From Thermohalobaculum sp039028795 (GTDB taxonomy: Bacteria > Pseudomonadota > Alphaproteobacteria > Rhodobacterales > Rhodobacteraceae), in the NCBI GenBank assembly GCA_039028795.1, contig JBCCHJ010000013.1, positions 1 through 64,000 of the forward strand: DNA of 64,000 bases. The letters run 5' to 3'. The notes under the pieces were generated by a model. The model saw nothing but the letters and a program-made list of their open reading frames with translations. It did no database searches and was not told the origin of the DNA. A program made the position numbers and the translations under genes. Every line of letters starts with the position of its first letter. Position 1 is the stretch's first letter. This document shows positions 27,198-36,137 of the stretch, piece after piece.

Positions 27198-28016
27198 ATG
27201 AGCCTGTCTGACGAGATTGTAGAAATGTACCGCGTGCATCCGATTTCAGCTTCGCACATATTGGATAAAATCGGCACCGGTCCTCATAAGCCTGAAAGCC
27301 TTTGGCCGCACGATCAGGACCACTATGGCGGGTTGGAGGCGAACGCGGAAATCGCCGCCCGTGCAAACATGAAACCGGGCACTATTGTCGCGGACTTTTG
27401 CGCCGGTCTCGGCGGTCCGGCCCGCTGGTACGCCCACGTTCATGGCCTGCAGGTAATGGGTATCGACCTTACCTCGGACCGCGTCAAAGGAGCCGCGGCG
27501 CTGAACGCGGTCTGCGGCCTTGCCGACAGGGTCAAGGTCGTTCAGGGGTCGGTCACCGAGGCACCGCTGGGTGACCAGGCTGTCGATACCGTTGTCAGCC
27601 AAGAGGCCTTTCTTCATATCCCAGATTACCCAAAAGCTGTTGCAGAGGCATTTCGGGTACTGCGGCCCGGCGGACGGGCGGTTGTCTCGACATTGACCTC
27701 CAGCAAAACTTTGTCTCGGGCAGATACTGAATTGCTGCGCAGAGGATTGGGCTTTCGAGCCCTGCCCTCACCGACAGTTTGGCGATCCACTTTCCTTGGT
27801 GCCGGTTTCGCACAGGTGGAGACCGAGGACCTTACTTCGCGCTGGGCCCGAGTGCTGGAAGAGCGCTTGGAAATGTATCTGGCCTTGCGGGATGAAACCA
27901 CGGCCAGCGGACACCCGACTGGCGACGACTGGTTTCACCGCGCCTACCCCAGATTTGTCGACTTGGTTGGGGCGGGTGATCTCGGTGGTATTTTGATCAC
28001 AGCGAGCAAGAGTTAA
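27198..28016 (+). CDS. SAM-dependent methyltransferase, sarcosine/dimethylglycine-methyltransferase-like
   Basis: Class I methyltransferase of 272 residues from the ATG at 27198 (GGAG 5 bases upstream). SAM-binding motif I is IVADFCAGLGGPARWYA, followed by MGIDLT, the acidic loop SQEAFLHIPD and LRPGGRAVVST. The overall pattern resembles small-molecule N-methyltransferases of the glycine/sarcosine type (Methyltransf_11). It is divergent from glyQ and followed by an SDR gene. Substrate not determinable. Confidence 0.85.
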   Translation: MSLSDEIVEMYRVHPISASHILDKIGTGPHKPESLWPHDQDHYGGLEANAEIAARANMKPGTIVADFCAGLGGPARWYAHVHGLQVMGIDLTSDRVKGAAALNAVCGLADRVKVVQGSVTEAPLGDQAVDTVVSQEAFLHIPDYPKAVAEAFRVLRPGGRAVVSTLTSSKTLSRADTELLRRGLGFRALPSPTVWRSTFLGAGFAQVETEDLTSRWARVLEERLEMYLALRDETTASGHPTGDDWFHRAYPRFVDLVGAGDLGGILITASKS

Positions 28017-28081
28017 CGCCAAGAAATCACCAGGCTCTGAATTGCAGCGAATAGTAACGGCAACACCAGGAGAGACCCTTC

Positions 28082-28870
28082 ATGTCAGAAGACCGCGTCG
28101 CCATAGTAACAGGCGCCTCAAGTGGGATCGGTGCCGCCAGCGCGAAAATGCTGGCAGAAGCTGGTGTCAAGGTCGTTGCCAATTACGGCGGAAATGCCCA
28201 AGGCGCCGCCGATGTTGTCGACGCCTGCAAAGCAATCGGATCTGATGCAATCGCGATCCAAGGCGATGTGAGCCAGGATCACATATGCAGGCAGATCGTC
28301 AACGAAACCCTCGACCTCTGGGGTAGAATAGACATTCTGATCAACAATGCTGGCGTCACCAAGTCTGCGGATCAAAGAGACCTGGATGCGTTGGACGCCG
28401 CAGACTTCGAGCGGATCTACGGCGTGAACACGATCGGAACCTATCAGATGGTCCGCGCGGCTTTGCCGGCATTGAAAGCCTCGGGCAATGGAACGGTGAT
28501 CAATACGTCGTCTATCGCCGGTTTGTCCGGGATCGGGTCGTCGATTGCCTATGCAGCCTCTAAAGGCGCCCTGAACACGTTGACCTTATCACTTGCTAGG
28601 TCTTTAGCACCCGAGGTCAGGGTTAACGCGGTTTGCCCAGGCTTCGTCGATTCAGAATGGTGGGCAAAACAGCATGACGATGCAACGATCGAGAAGTTGC
28701 GCGATCGGGCGCGCAGAACCACGCCGTTGCGCAGGGTCGTATCTTCCGAAGACGTCGCCGAGGCGATCATGCTGTTCGCCCTGGGTGGGAAATCAATCAC
28801 CGGGCAAATGTTGGTCATCGATAATGGAATGCTTTTGAACATCGGCCAGCCGCTGGCGGACGCCCACTAG
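28082..28870 (+). CDS. SDR family oxidoreductase
   Basis: NAD(P)-dependent dehydrogenase/reductase of the classical short-chain family, 262 residues. Cofactor motif TGASSGIG at about residue 11, NNAG at about 87, catalytic Ser in INTSSIAG, and YAASK (Tyr and Lys) at about 158-162; PGFVDSEW follows. AGGAG stands 9 bases before the ATG. FabG-like by overall form, substrate unknown. Convergent with the phosphoesterase gene. Confidence 0.92.
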   Translation: MSEDRVAIVTGASSGIGAASAKMLAEAGVKVVANYGGNAQGAADVVDACKAIGSDAIAIQGDVSQDHICRQIVNETLDLWGRIDILINNAGVTKSADQRDLDALDAADFERIYGVNTIGTYQMVRAALPALKASGNGTVINTSSIAGLSGIGSSIAYAASKGALNTLTLSLARSLAPEVRVNAVCPGFVDSEWWAKQHDDATIEKLRDRARRTTPLRRVVSSEDVAEAIMLFALGGKSITGQMLVIDNGMLLNIGQPLADAH

Positions 28871-28878
28871 AACGACGC

Positions 28879-29658
28879 CTACCAATCCATTTCTGCCGGC
28901 GCACGATCCGCCCAGGCATCAACATGGACGATCATCCCATCTTCCGAAAGATTGATGACACCATACATAGGCGGTTCGATTGAATAGCTGGTTCCTAATG
29001 CAGGTCGGTCCAGCGGTACCTGATGGGCAAGGCTTGGCAGACTGGAACACGAAATCCCGCGCCAATGGACAAAGCAAGTTCGATGGATATGGCCGAAGAA
29101 AATATGTTGCACAGATGAACCTTCGACAATGTCGCCAAAGACATCACCTTCCTCCAGTTTTATTCGGTCCATATATGCGATGCCGACGTCAAATGGTGGG
29201 TGGTGCATGAAAATCCACACCGGACGATCCGCCGCCTCTGCCAACTGGGTCCGCAACCACTCCTGCCGTGCCGTGCAATATTGACCGGCCGAAGTGCCAC
29301 CTTTGAAAGTGTCCAGGAAAAGCAGCCGGCCAACCGGCAGGTCGATCGTCGTTTGCACAAAACCATTCTGATCAACGGGTAGCCCTGGCAGCACGCAGAC
29401 CGCCGTCGCCCGATCATCGTGATTTCCCAGCATCAGCACCGTCTCAAACGGAAACCGCGCCAACCGGTTCGCCAACCAGTCATAGGCCTGAGGCACAGCG
29501 CGATCGGTCAAGTCGCCGGATATCACGCATAGCCAGGCATCTGAATGCAGGGTTTCGATATCGACCAATGCGCTTTCGAAACGCGCATAGGGATCCAGGC
29601 CCCAGAGCTTTTCACCAGGCTGCGGTAGATGCAGATCTGTAATGTGGATGATTTTCAT
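28879..29658 (-). CDS. Metallophosphoesterase (Icc/GpdQ-like phosphodiesterase)
   Basis: Cytoplasmic phosphodiesterase of 259 residues with all calcineurin-like metal motifs: DLHL near residue 8, GDLTD near 48, GNHDD near 78, MHHPPFDVG near 150 and GHIHR near 193. The order and size match the cAMP phosphodiesterase/glycerophosphodiesterase group (class III). It is followed on the same strand by nothing close; hydroxypyruvate isomerase lies 47 bases upstream and could share its transcript. Confidence 0.88.
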   Translation of the reverse strand: MKIIHITDLHLPQPGEKLWGLDPYARFESALVDIETLHSDAWLCVISGDLTDRAVPQAYDWLANRLARFPFETVLMLGNHDDRATAVCVLPGLPVDQNGFVQTTIDLPVGRLLFLDTFKGGTSAGQYCTARQEWLRTQLAEAADRPVWIFMHHPPFDVGIAYMDRIKLEEGDVFGDIVEGSSVQHIFFGHIHRTCFVHWRGISCSSLPSLAHQVPLDRPALGTSYSIEPPMYGVINLSEDGMIVHVDAWADRAPAEMDW

Positions 29659-29705
29659 CGAGACGCTCAGTTGACCCGCACATTGAAGCCAATCAAATCA
29701 AATGA

Positions 29706-30470
29706 TCAACCCTGCATCAGATCCTTCATCCAGCCCAATCCATCTTCGGTGCGCCCGGCGGGATGATACTCGCATCCTATCCATCCATCATAGCCCAGGC
29801 GCTCTAGGACTTCGAATAGATGAGCGATGTTCAACTCGCCGGTATCTGGCTCGTTTCGCGCCGGGACACCCGCAACTTGCACATGGCCGACATATCCGAT
29901 CAACCGTTCCAGCCGCCGCGTCAAATCACCTTCCATGATCTGTGCGTGATAAAGATCCAACTGCAATTGCAGATTGGGCGCGCCGATTGCCTCGATGATA
30001 CCAACGGCCTGGTCCGTGCGGTTCAGGAAATAGCTAGGCATATCCCGATTGTTGATCGGTTCAATCAGGATCACCTGGTTGCCGACACGGCGCGCCGCCC
30101 AATCCAGATTTTCCATATACATCGCTTGGGCACCTTTGCCTGCTGCGTTGCCCGCCATGACGTGGAGAGCCGTAGGATTAAGGACCTCGATATATTCGAG
30201 TGCAGTTTCAATGCTGTCGCGAAACTCTGGCATTTGACCGGGAATCGCCGCCATCCCGCGTTCGCCCGCTTCCCAATCGCCGGGAGGCGCATTGAACAAG
30301 ATCTGGGTCAGGTTATGTTCTCGAAGCTTCTGCTGAATCTCGCCGGGTTCAAAATCATAGGGGAATAGGTATTCGACGCCCTTAAATCCGGCATCCGCAG
30401 CTGCTGCAAATCGATCAAGGAATGCATGCTCTGTGAACATCATGGTTAGGTTTGCGCAAAATTTCGGCAT
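29706..30470 (-). CDS. hyi: Hydroxypyruvate isomerase-like TIM-barrel protein
   Basis: Interconverts hydroxypyruvate and tartronate semialdehyde in glyoxylate metabolism. 254 residues (family about 258) from the ATG at 30470 with AAGGAG 7 bases upstream. Family stretches: PKFCANLTMMFTEHAFLDRF, LFNAPPGDWEAGERGMAAIP, ILIEPINNRDMPSYFLN (metal/catalytic Glu), LQLDLYHAQIMEGDL, HVQVAGVPARNEPDTGE and GCEYHPA (second Glu). The related activity 2-oxo-tetronate isomerase (OtnI) cannot be excluded. Confidence 0.9.
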   Translation of the reverse strand: MPKFCANLTMMFTEHAFLDRFAAAADAGFKGVEYLFPYDFEPGEIQQKLREHNLTQILFNAPPGDWEAGERGMAAIPGQMPEFRDSIETALEYIEVLNPTALHVMAGNAAGKGAQAMYMENLDWAARRVGNQVILIEPINNRDMPSYFLNRTDQAVGIIEAIGAPNLQLQLDLYHAQIMEGDLTRRLERLIGYVGHVQVAGVPARNEPDTGELNIAHLFEVLERLGYDGWIGCEYHPAGRTEDGLGWMKDLMQG

Positions 30471-30668
30471 CAATACACTCCTTGAATGCAGCCATGCATA
30501 ATGCAAACCACCGGTAGGTAAAGCGATTTCTGACCGCACAGATGTGATGTTCGAGAATTCCGACTGTTTTAGGCATCCTAACGCAACTTAGGGCTTAAAA
30601 ATCTGATAGAAGTTCACGTTTACAGTAGGTTACGCGGATTTAAGCAGACGGCTCAGTCCAAAGTCCGG

Positions 30669-30872
30669 TTATTCGCTCTGCGTCTGATCCATGATCCGTG
30701 ACTTGACGGTCGCCAGAGATTCAATGACGCGCAGCTCTTTGCCCGTATCCAAAAAGACGGCGACAACATTCCCGTCTTTGGCCGACTTTTGTTCGATCAA
30801 GGTAATTCGGTTGATCGGGATTCCAATAGGCTCAGACGTCTCGATGTTTGACAGCCAAAGGACCCCGCTCAT
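30669..30872 (-). CDS. Small protein, FlbD-like fold suspected
   Basis: 67 residues. The core (GIPINRITLIEQ, VVAVFLDTGKELRVIESLAT) has the alternating strand pattern of small FlbD-like or ligand-sensing beta domains, but I cannot assign it. It begins 6 bases after the glycosyltransferase stop and has no clear ribosome-binding site of its own, so translation probably depends on the upstream gene. Low-copy accessory protein of the glycosyltransferase group is a guess. Confidence 0.6.
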   Translation of the reverse strand: MSGVLWLSNIETSEPIGIPINRITLIEQKSAKDGNVVAVFLDTGKELRVIESLATVKSRIMDQTQSE

Positions 30873-30878
30873 GGAAAA

Positions 30879-32039
30879 TCACGCCCAGTACTTTGCCAGG
30901 ATCGATTTCAGACCAGTACGTGCACCATCCAAGCTAAGATGCCGGGCTGCATAGTCGCCCACGCGTTTCTCCATCGCCGCCTGGCGTTCCGGCATTGCGA
31001 CGTACCGCTCAATCGCGGAAACCAATTGCGGGACCACTGGTTCGTCCAGTTGGACTTTCTCACATATTGCATCCGGCAGGTCCGAGAAGGCTGCATATTC
31101 CGGAACGACGATCACCCGCCCAAACCCAAGTGCACGCGCTGCAACGCCGGAACTTTCGCCCGCAGAGGGAAACCGCATTAACGGCATTATATCGGCAGCC
31201 AGCGTGTATTCATCGAAGGCAGCAGCGTCCAGATAACCCGTGATTTTAATTTTTTCGCGATGTGGTGATTGCAAGATCAGTTCGGAAATCTGCTCCATCT
31301 CGCAGGCACCAGCAACGACCAACCGAAGATCATGTCCGGCGTCCAGCAAGTGATGCACTGCGTCCAGAACCCAATCAACTCGCTTTGCTGGGGTAACATA
31401 ACCAGCCACAAGGACCATGAAGCTGTCTGGATCCAACCCTAATCTTCGCCGGGCCTCGGCCCTGGACCGGCTGGTTGCATGGCTTTCTTCGGGCTTTAAG
31501 GCATAATGCGGGAGAACGTGGATTGGCGTTTCAACGTCCTGCAATTCGATTTGGAACTTCGCCCAATTCGAATGGACAATCACAGCCCGCGCCCGCTCGC
31601 AAATCGTGCGGTTTACGCGCATATAGAAATCCAACCGCGGAGAGTAAAACCCTTTGGCGCGCTGAAATGCCGCCCGGCGGCCCCAGTCGCCTTCTGACTC
31701 CTGCAGACCGGCCAAATAGCCGGGGAAGTCTTTTTTGGCCAATGTCAGTTCAGTGTGCAGGTGGTGCAGCGAAAGATCGTGCAATTCGACAATTGCACCG
31801 CCAAGCCGCGCACGTTCCAAAATGAACCCGTGGTGCACATTGTTACCCAGTTGCAGCAAAGCCTTGTCTTCCAGGCGCACATGACCTTCCGGCGCCAGGG
31901 CATTCCTGCCTTCACGCTGATCTGGATCCTGGGTGACGAAAGTCAGATCCGCAAACTCGGGATCTTCCGAGATCAACGTCTCCACGTAGTTCGCGATCCC
32001 CGACGGAGACGGCGCCAGAGGCGACCAGACATATCCCAT
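30879..32039 (-). CDS. Glycosyltransferase family 4-like protein
   Basis: GT-B fold glycosyltransferase of 386 residues. The N-terminal acceptor domain starts GYVWSPLAPSPSGIANYVET, a typical 'P..SGIA.Y' opening. The C-terminal donor domain carries VLVAGYVTPAKRVDWVLDAV, LRLVVAGACEM, IKITGYLD and the E-x7-E region around PSAGESSGVAARALGFG. Probably acts in cell-surface polysaccharide synthesis. It sits between two small genes on the same strand. Confidence 0.88.
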   Translation of the reverse strand: MGYVWSPLAPSPSGIANYVETLISEDPEFADLTFVTQDPDQREGRNALAPEGHVRLEDKALLQLGNNVHHGFILERARLGGAIVELHDLSLHHLHTELTLAKKDFPGYLAGLQESEGDWGRRAAFQRAKGFYSPRLDFYMRVNRTICERARAVIVHSNWAKFQIELQDVETPIHVLPHYALKPEESHATSRSRAEARRRLGLDPDSFMVLVAGYVTPAKRVDWVLDAVHHLLDAGHDLRLVVAGACEMEQISELILQSPHREKIKITGYLDAAAFDEYTLAADIMPLMRFPSAGESSGVAARALGFGRVIVVPEYAAFSDLPDAICEKVQLDEPVVPQLVSAIERYVAMPERQAAMEKRVGDYAARHLSLDGARTGLKSILAKYWA

Positions 32040-32042
32040 CGC

Positions 32043-32354
32043 TTATCCCACGGTCTGGCGGTGGCGATGTTGGGTATGCGCCTCCAATTCAGTAATACGT
32101 GCCTCAAGGGTCATGATGCGCTTTGCCAAGCGCGTATCCAGAGTTTCCAACCGCATCTCATAGAGATCCAGAGACTGGCGTGCCGAGGCATGTGTCACCA
32201 GGTTCTGCTGAACATCCCGTTGGATTTCCTTGCGGATCAGCCGGCGCAACTGAGTTGCAAGAGACGGGAACAAAACTTGCACGATTTTCAACACGAGGAC
32301 ACTCCACCACTTCTGGCGCCGGCCAAGGCGCGCTGCTGACCTGGCTTCACCCAT
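32043..32354 (-). CDS. Small coiled-coil protein upstream of the glycosyltransferase
   Basis: Up to 103 residues, ending in a heptad-rich helix (YEMRLETLDTRLAKRIMTLE and on). The frame starts at ATG 32354 with a poor ribosome-binding site. A GTG at 32294 with GGAG 7 bases before it would give an 83-residue protein beginning LKIVQVLFPSLATQLRRLIR, which I find at least as likely. Three bases separate it from the glycosyltransferase start, so they are one operon. No family recognised. Confidence 0.6.
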   Translation of the reverse strand: MGEARSAARLGRRQKWWSVLVLKIVQVLFPSLATQLRRLIRKEIQRDVQQNLVTHASARQSLDLYEMRLETLDTRLAKRIMTLEARITELEAHTQHRHRQTVG

Positions 32355-32485
32355 AGCAGAGGTCCGTTAATCACTGATGAGCATCGATGGTGAAGTTGCT
32401 CTTGGTGGCCTACGAAGCCATCGGCGCATTAGGAATTAGTTAACCGACATCCGCCTATCCCTGCTGTGCAAATCGCAGGCAGATC

Positions 32486-33175
32486 ATGATCCTGAACCAT
32501 CAGCATCGGTTCATCTTTGTCCATGTCCCAAAAACGGCCGGGACGACCGTGACGCGTACCCTGTCGGCGCTGACAACTTTTCGCGATATCGAATTAGGCG
32601 GCACCAAATATGGCGAGGCTTTGCAAGGCCTCTTTGCGTCCCGCTTCGACCTGCGCAAGCATTCCACCGCCCTGCAGATCAAGGCAAAATGTCCGCCCCA
32701 TGTGTGGCGTCAGTTCTTTGTTTTTGCCTTCGTCCGGAACCCGTATGCGCGGGCCTTCTCGGTCTACCGCTTCCTGCAGCGCTGGAAGGAAGGCAAGCAC
32801 TACAATTTGGTCTCGGCCCAAGACTTCGAAAGTTTCCTATCTTCGGACGACTTTCTGTCGGGGGAAATCGAGATTGCGCGGCCTCAGATCCACTGGCTGG
32901 CCAAAGATGGTGCAGTCGTGCCGGGCATTGATTTCGTCGGCAGGGTTGAAGACTTTGCCGAGGACTTCGGCTTTGTCCTCTCGGTCATCCACAAGTCGCG
33001 AAGCCGCTGGGACGAACGCCGCCATGACAACGGCTCGACCGAACCAGATGAATGGCGTTGCCACATGACCAAAGCAACGCGTCGCTTGATCGAAGACCAC
33101 TACGCTGAAGACTTCGAGCTATGGGATTACCGAACGTTGCCCTTGCATGGCTTCGTAGCGAAGCAAAGCGTCTAG
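32486..33175 (+). CDS. Sulfotransferase family 2 protein
   Basis: Transfers sulfate from PAPS, probably to a surface carbohydrate. 229 residues. The 5'-phosphosulfate binding loop is HVPKTAGTTVTRTLS at about residues 11-25; the 3'-phosphate motif is FVFAFVRNPYARAFSVYRFL at about residues 75-95, followed by DFVGRVEDFAEDFG, all typical of the Sulfotransfer_2 family. It is divergent from the glycosyltransferase operon, which supports a glycan-decorating role. Its TAG stop overlaps the stop of the opposite-strand gene. Confidence 0.88.
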   Translation: MILNHQHRFIFVHVPKTAGTTVTRTLSALTTFRDIELGGTKYGEALQGLFASRFDLRKHSTALQIKAKCPPHVWRQFFVFAFVRNPYARAFSVYRFLQRWKEGKHYNLVSAQDFESFLSSDDFLSGEIEIARPQIHWLAKDGAVVPGIDFVGRVEDFAEDFGFVLSVIHKSRSRWDERRHDNGSTEPDEWRCHMTKATRRLIEDHYAEDFELWDYRTLPLHGFVAKQSV

Positions 33176-34311
33176 CGCACAACCAGTTCCAAGGGCATCC
33201 GTCCCAAAGGCTCGGATCCGGTTTCGGTCACGATTGATGTCCGGCCTTGTGTAATTGCGGTGTTGGTATCGCTGTCCATCAGGATCATGTGCAAAAAGAA
33301 GACCATTCCAGGCTCCAGGATCGTAGGCGCCCCTTCAAAGAACATCTGGTCTTCCATCCAGGATGGGGAAAACCTGGATCCCAAGGAATAACCGCATGCA
33401 TTCAATCGATGCGCCCCAAGCCCGGCCTGATCCAATGTATCGGCATGGGCTTGGAACACGTCACCCATCGCGTTACCCGGCTGCAGTGCCGCCTCGCAGG
33501 CCTGTAACGCAGCAGCGGCGGCAGCTTGCATCGCCTCATGTTGAGGCCTCGGGTCACCAACAACGATCGTTTTCATATTGGCAGAGTGGTAATGGCGATA
33601 GGTTCCGGCCCATTCCAGCGTCAGTTGATCCTTCGCATCCAGTTTTCGGCGGCCGGATTGATAACGGCATAATAGCGCATGTTCACCGGACCCGATGATG
33701 AACTCGTTGCCAGGGTAATCTCCACCGCCAGAAAAGATCGCCTGATGCATCGCGCCCAGGATATCTCCTTCATCGGCGCCCGGTGCGGTGCCCGCGAACG
33801 CCGCATTCCAGGCCGCGTCGGACAATTCGGCTGCCCTGCGGACATAGGTCAGCTCGGCTGGCGATTTCACCAGCCGTAGTTTCCCGATCAGATCCGAAGC
33901 ATCGGTCAGATTCCCCAACTCAGCCGCAACCGCCTGCCCGTTCTTGTGGGTCAGGCCTTGGGTCCCGGTCTCCCAACCCAGCCGTTTATCAGCCAGGCCC
34001 AGATCCGACAGCATGGACAAAAGATCTTTGGCCGGGTTCGCACCAGCCTCATCCTTCCAGACCCGGATATCCGCGATGTTCGAAGTTAACTGCGCCTGCC
34101 GGTAATCGGCCGACCGGGTCAACAGTACCGGATCCTGACCCTGCCCGACCACCAGGCATTGGAAGAAGCAAAAACCGAACGTGTCGTACCCAGTTAGCCA
34201 AAACTGGCTTTCCGGTGCAAACAACAGCAACCCATCTAATTCGCGTGCCGCCATCTCGGCTCTGGTTTTTGTCAAGCGTTCCGCGAATTCAGCCTCGGTA
34301 AAGTGCAGCAT
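33172..34311 (-). CDS. Creatinase/Xaa-Pro peptidase-fold (M24) protein without the usual metal ligands
   Basis: 379 residues with an N-terminal creatinase domain (FAERLTKTRAEMAARELDGL) and a C-terminal pita-bread domain. At the expected first metal motif (D-x-G...D) it reads LEWAGTYRHYHSANMKTIVV; the usual His motif reads ACGYSLGSRF; EPGMVFFLH is kept, but the last ligand Glu position reads TQGRTSIV. The metal site is therefore largely missing, as in creatinase and the ectoine hydrolase branch (DoeA/EutD). Substrate unknown; a C-N hydrolase rather than an aminopeptidase is my inference. Confidence 0.8.
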   Translation of the reverse strand: MLHFTEAEFAERLTKTRAEMAARELDGLLLFAPESQFWLTGYDTFGFCFFQCLVVGQGQDPVLLTRSADYRQAQLTSNIADIRVWKDEAGANPAKDLLSMLSDLGLADKRLGWETGTQGLTHKNGQAVAAELGNLTDASDLIGKLRLVKSPAELTYVRRAAELSDAAWNAAFAGTAPGADEGDILGAMHQAIFSGGGDYPGNEFIIGSGEHALLCRYQSGRRKLDAKDQLTLEWAGTYRHYHSANMKTIVVGDPRPQHEAMQAAAAAALQACEAALQPGNAMGDVFQAHADTLDQAGLGAHRLNACGYSLGSRFSPSWMEDQMFFEGAPTILEPGMVFFLHMILMDSDTNTAITQGRTSIVTETGSEPLGRMPLELVVR

Positions 34312-34353
34312 CTTCTGTCCCCCGCCTGCGTTTGAACCCTTGTGCTCGCTAGA

Positions 34354-35103
34354 TTAGACCGCAATCGCTGCGACCAGGCGGCCATAATCAGGTTCGGATC
34401 TATGGCAACTTCGCCGATAGGAAAAGAATCTTTCCTCATCCGAGTAAGTGCAGTGCCCGGTCCACGCCGCTTCATTCAATCCGGCCTCGCGCAAACGATG
34501 CAGGCAAAATCCTGGCAAATCGAACATCGCCCTGTCGCCTTGGCCACCTGCAAAAAACCGCGCGTTCTCCATATCTTCATCCAAGAAACGCTCAAAGAAT
34601 TCAGGGCCGACCTCGTAAGCGCGTTGAGAGATTACCGGGCCTATTGCAGCGACGGTGTTCCGACGCTCGGCACCAAGAGCCTCCATTGTGTCCAAAGTGG
34701 CCTCCAAGACACCGGCCAACGCCCCCTTCCACCCAGCATGGGCCGCGCCGACGACATTTGCCTGCCGGTCGCAGAACAGAACAGGCGTGCAATCTGCGGT
34801 GAGAACTCCAATGGCCAGACCTTGCGTGGCCGTGACCATGGCATCTGCCTGCGGCCTCTTGTGAAAGGGTTCCGTCACAACGACGACATCGGGTGAGTGA
34901 ACCTGATGCAGCGAAACCAGTTCATCTACGGCTAAATGGTCGGCGATCCTCCGGCGGTTCTCAGCCACGTTGCCATTATCGTCTGACGATCCCTGACCGG
35001 CGTTCAACGAACCATAGATCCCCTCGGACACACCACCGTCCCGGGTGAAGAAACCGTGGGTCACGCCGCTCAGAATTTCAGCTTTAATAGGTCTGAGGGT
35101 CAT
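34354..35103 (-). CDS. pgeF: Peptidoglycan editing factor / laccase-domain protein
   Basis: YfiH/PgeF family, 249 residues. Metal-binding residues are seen in SLHQVHSPDV, LTADCTPVLF and AAHAGWKGALAG; the start GVTHGFFTRDGGVSEGIYGS is the family hallmark. Members remove wrongly built L-Ser-containing UDP-MurNAc or act as purine nucleoside phosphorylases. The ATG overlaps the stop of the upstream midA-like gene by four bases, so the three genes lgt-midA-pgeF are translationally coupled. Confidence 0.93.
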   Translation of the reverse strand: MTLRPIKAEILSGVTHGFFTRDGGVSEGIYGSLNAGQGSSDDNGNVAENRRRIADHLAVDELVSLHQVHSPDVVVVTEPFHKRPQADAMVTATQGLAIGVLTADCTPVLFCDRQANVVGAAHAGWKGALAGVLEATLDTMEALGAERRNTVAAIGPVISQRAYEVGPEFFERFLDEDMENARFFAGGQGDRAMFDLPGFCLHRLREAGLNEAAWTGHCTYSDEERFFSYRRSCHRSEPDYGRLVAAIAV

Positions 35104-36137
35104 GTGGACTCAAATCCAGGTGGCAGTTCAAGGCCGGGCGACACCGCCCCAAGCACTTTGAACAACGTCCCCATCTGCTCTGGTGACGTCAAGCGTTCCA
35201 ACGCATCTGCAATGGCATCGGCCTTGTCCCGACTTGCGTTAGCCAACACCTCAGCCCTTTGCCCGATCCCTAGTTCCGTCAGAAAACCGGCCTGCGATGT
35301 CACCCGCACCGCGCAGCCTTTGGCGGCATAGAGCTCTTGAAAGACATCGAAGTCGATCAGCCAGGTCAGATCCGCTTGCCCGGGATCACATAGAGGATCT
35401 GCACGTTCATGCCGTCGCACCGCCTGCAGGGTCAGTCCGTCAGGGCGATCTTTCTGCCGATAGCCATAGTCGCATATCAGCGCGGCCCCAGGGGCCCGCG
35501 CCAGACGCAGAGCAAGTTGGTTGACCACATCATGGGCCTGTTGCGCACGCTCGCGCCAGTCTCCGACCGACCCAACCTGGCCGCCTGCGGACGGTGCCAA
35601 CCCCCAGATCAACCGATCCTCTTGCAGTCCGATAACCCTCTCATGCCAGCCATCTTCCGCACACAGGAACTGCCTGACCGGCAGGGCATCGAAGAACTCG
35701 TTGGCAAGGTAAACAGCGGGACCATCAGGCACCTGATCCAGGCTTTTGACCCACTCAGCGCCGGATACACGACGGGCTTGTTCTTCTTGCAAGTGCTGCG
35801 ACACCTCGACGAACCAAACTTCGGGCGAACCCCCTGCCCTTCGTAGAACTCGCAACACGTCCGCCATTAGTGTTCCGCGCCCTGCACCAAGTTCGACCAG
35901 CTTGAAGGCCGGGCGCCCCATCTCGATCCACGCCGCAGCAGTCCATGCGCCGACGATCTCTCCAAACATCTGGCTGACTTCTGGGGCCGTGATGAAATCT
36001 CCGGCCATGCCGAAAGGATCACGCGTCACGTAATAGCCATGCTGAGGATGTGTCAGACAAAGCTCCATGTACCGGGCCACGGTCATCGGCCCGGTCGCGG
36101 TGATTTCCTGCCGGATCAACGCCTCCAGCGGGGTCAT
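35100..36137 (-). CDS. SAM-dependent methyltransferase, MidA/NDUFAF7 family
   Basis: 345 residues. N-terminal ALIRQEITATGPMTVARYME, then YYVTRDPFGMAGDFITAPE, SAM motif LVELGAGRGTLMADVLRVL and the family's ANEFFDALPVRQF. The mitochondrial relative NDUFAF7 methylates an Arg of complex I; the bacterial target is unknown. It overlaps lgt upstream and pgeF downstream by four bases each, an arrangement common in Rhodobacterales. Confidence 0.92.
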   Translation of the reverse strand: MTPLEALIRQEITATGPMTVARYMELCLTHPQHGYYVTRDPFGMAGDFITAPEVSQMFGEIVGAWTAAAWIEMGRPAFKLVELGAGRGTLMADVLRVLRRAGGSPEVWFVEVSQHLQEEQARRVSGAEWVKSLDQVPDGPAVYLANEFFDALPVRQFLCAEDGWHERVIGLQEDRLIWGLAPSAGGQVGSVGDWRERAQQAHDVVNQLALRLARAPGAALICDYGYRQKDRPDGLTLQAVRRHERADPLCDPGQADLTWLIDFDVFQELYAAKGCAVRVTSQAGFLTELGIGQRAEVLANASRDKADAIADALERLTSPEQMGTLFKVLGAVSPGLELPPGFEST

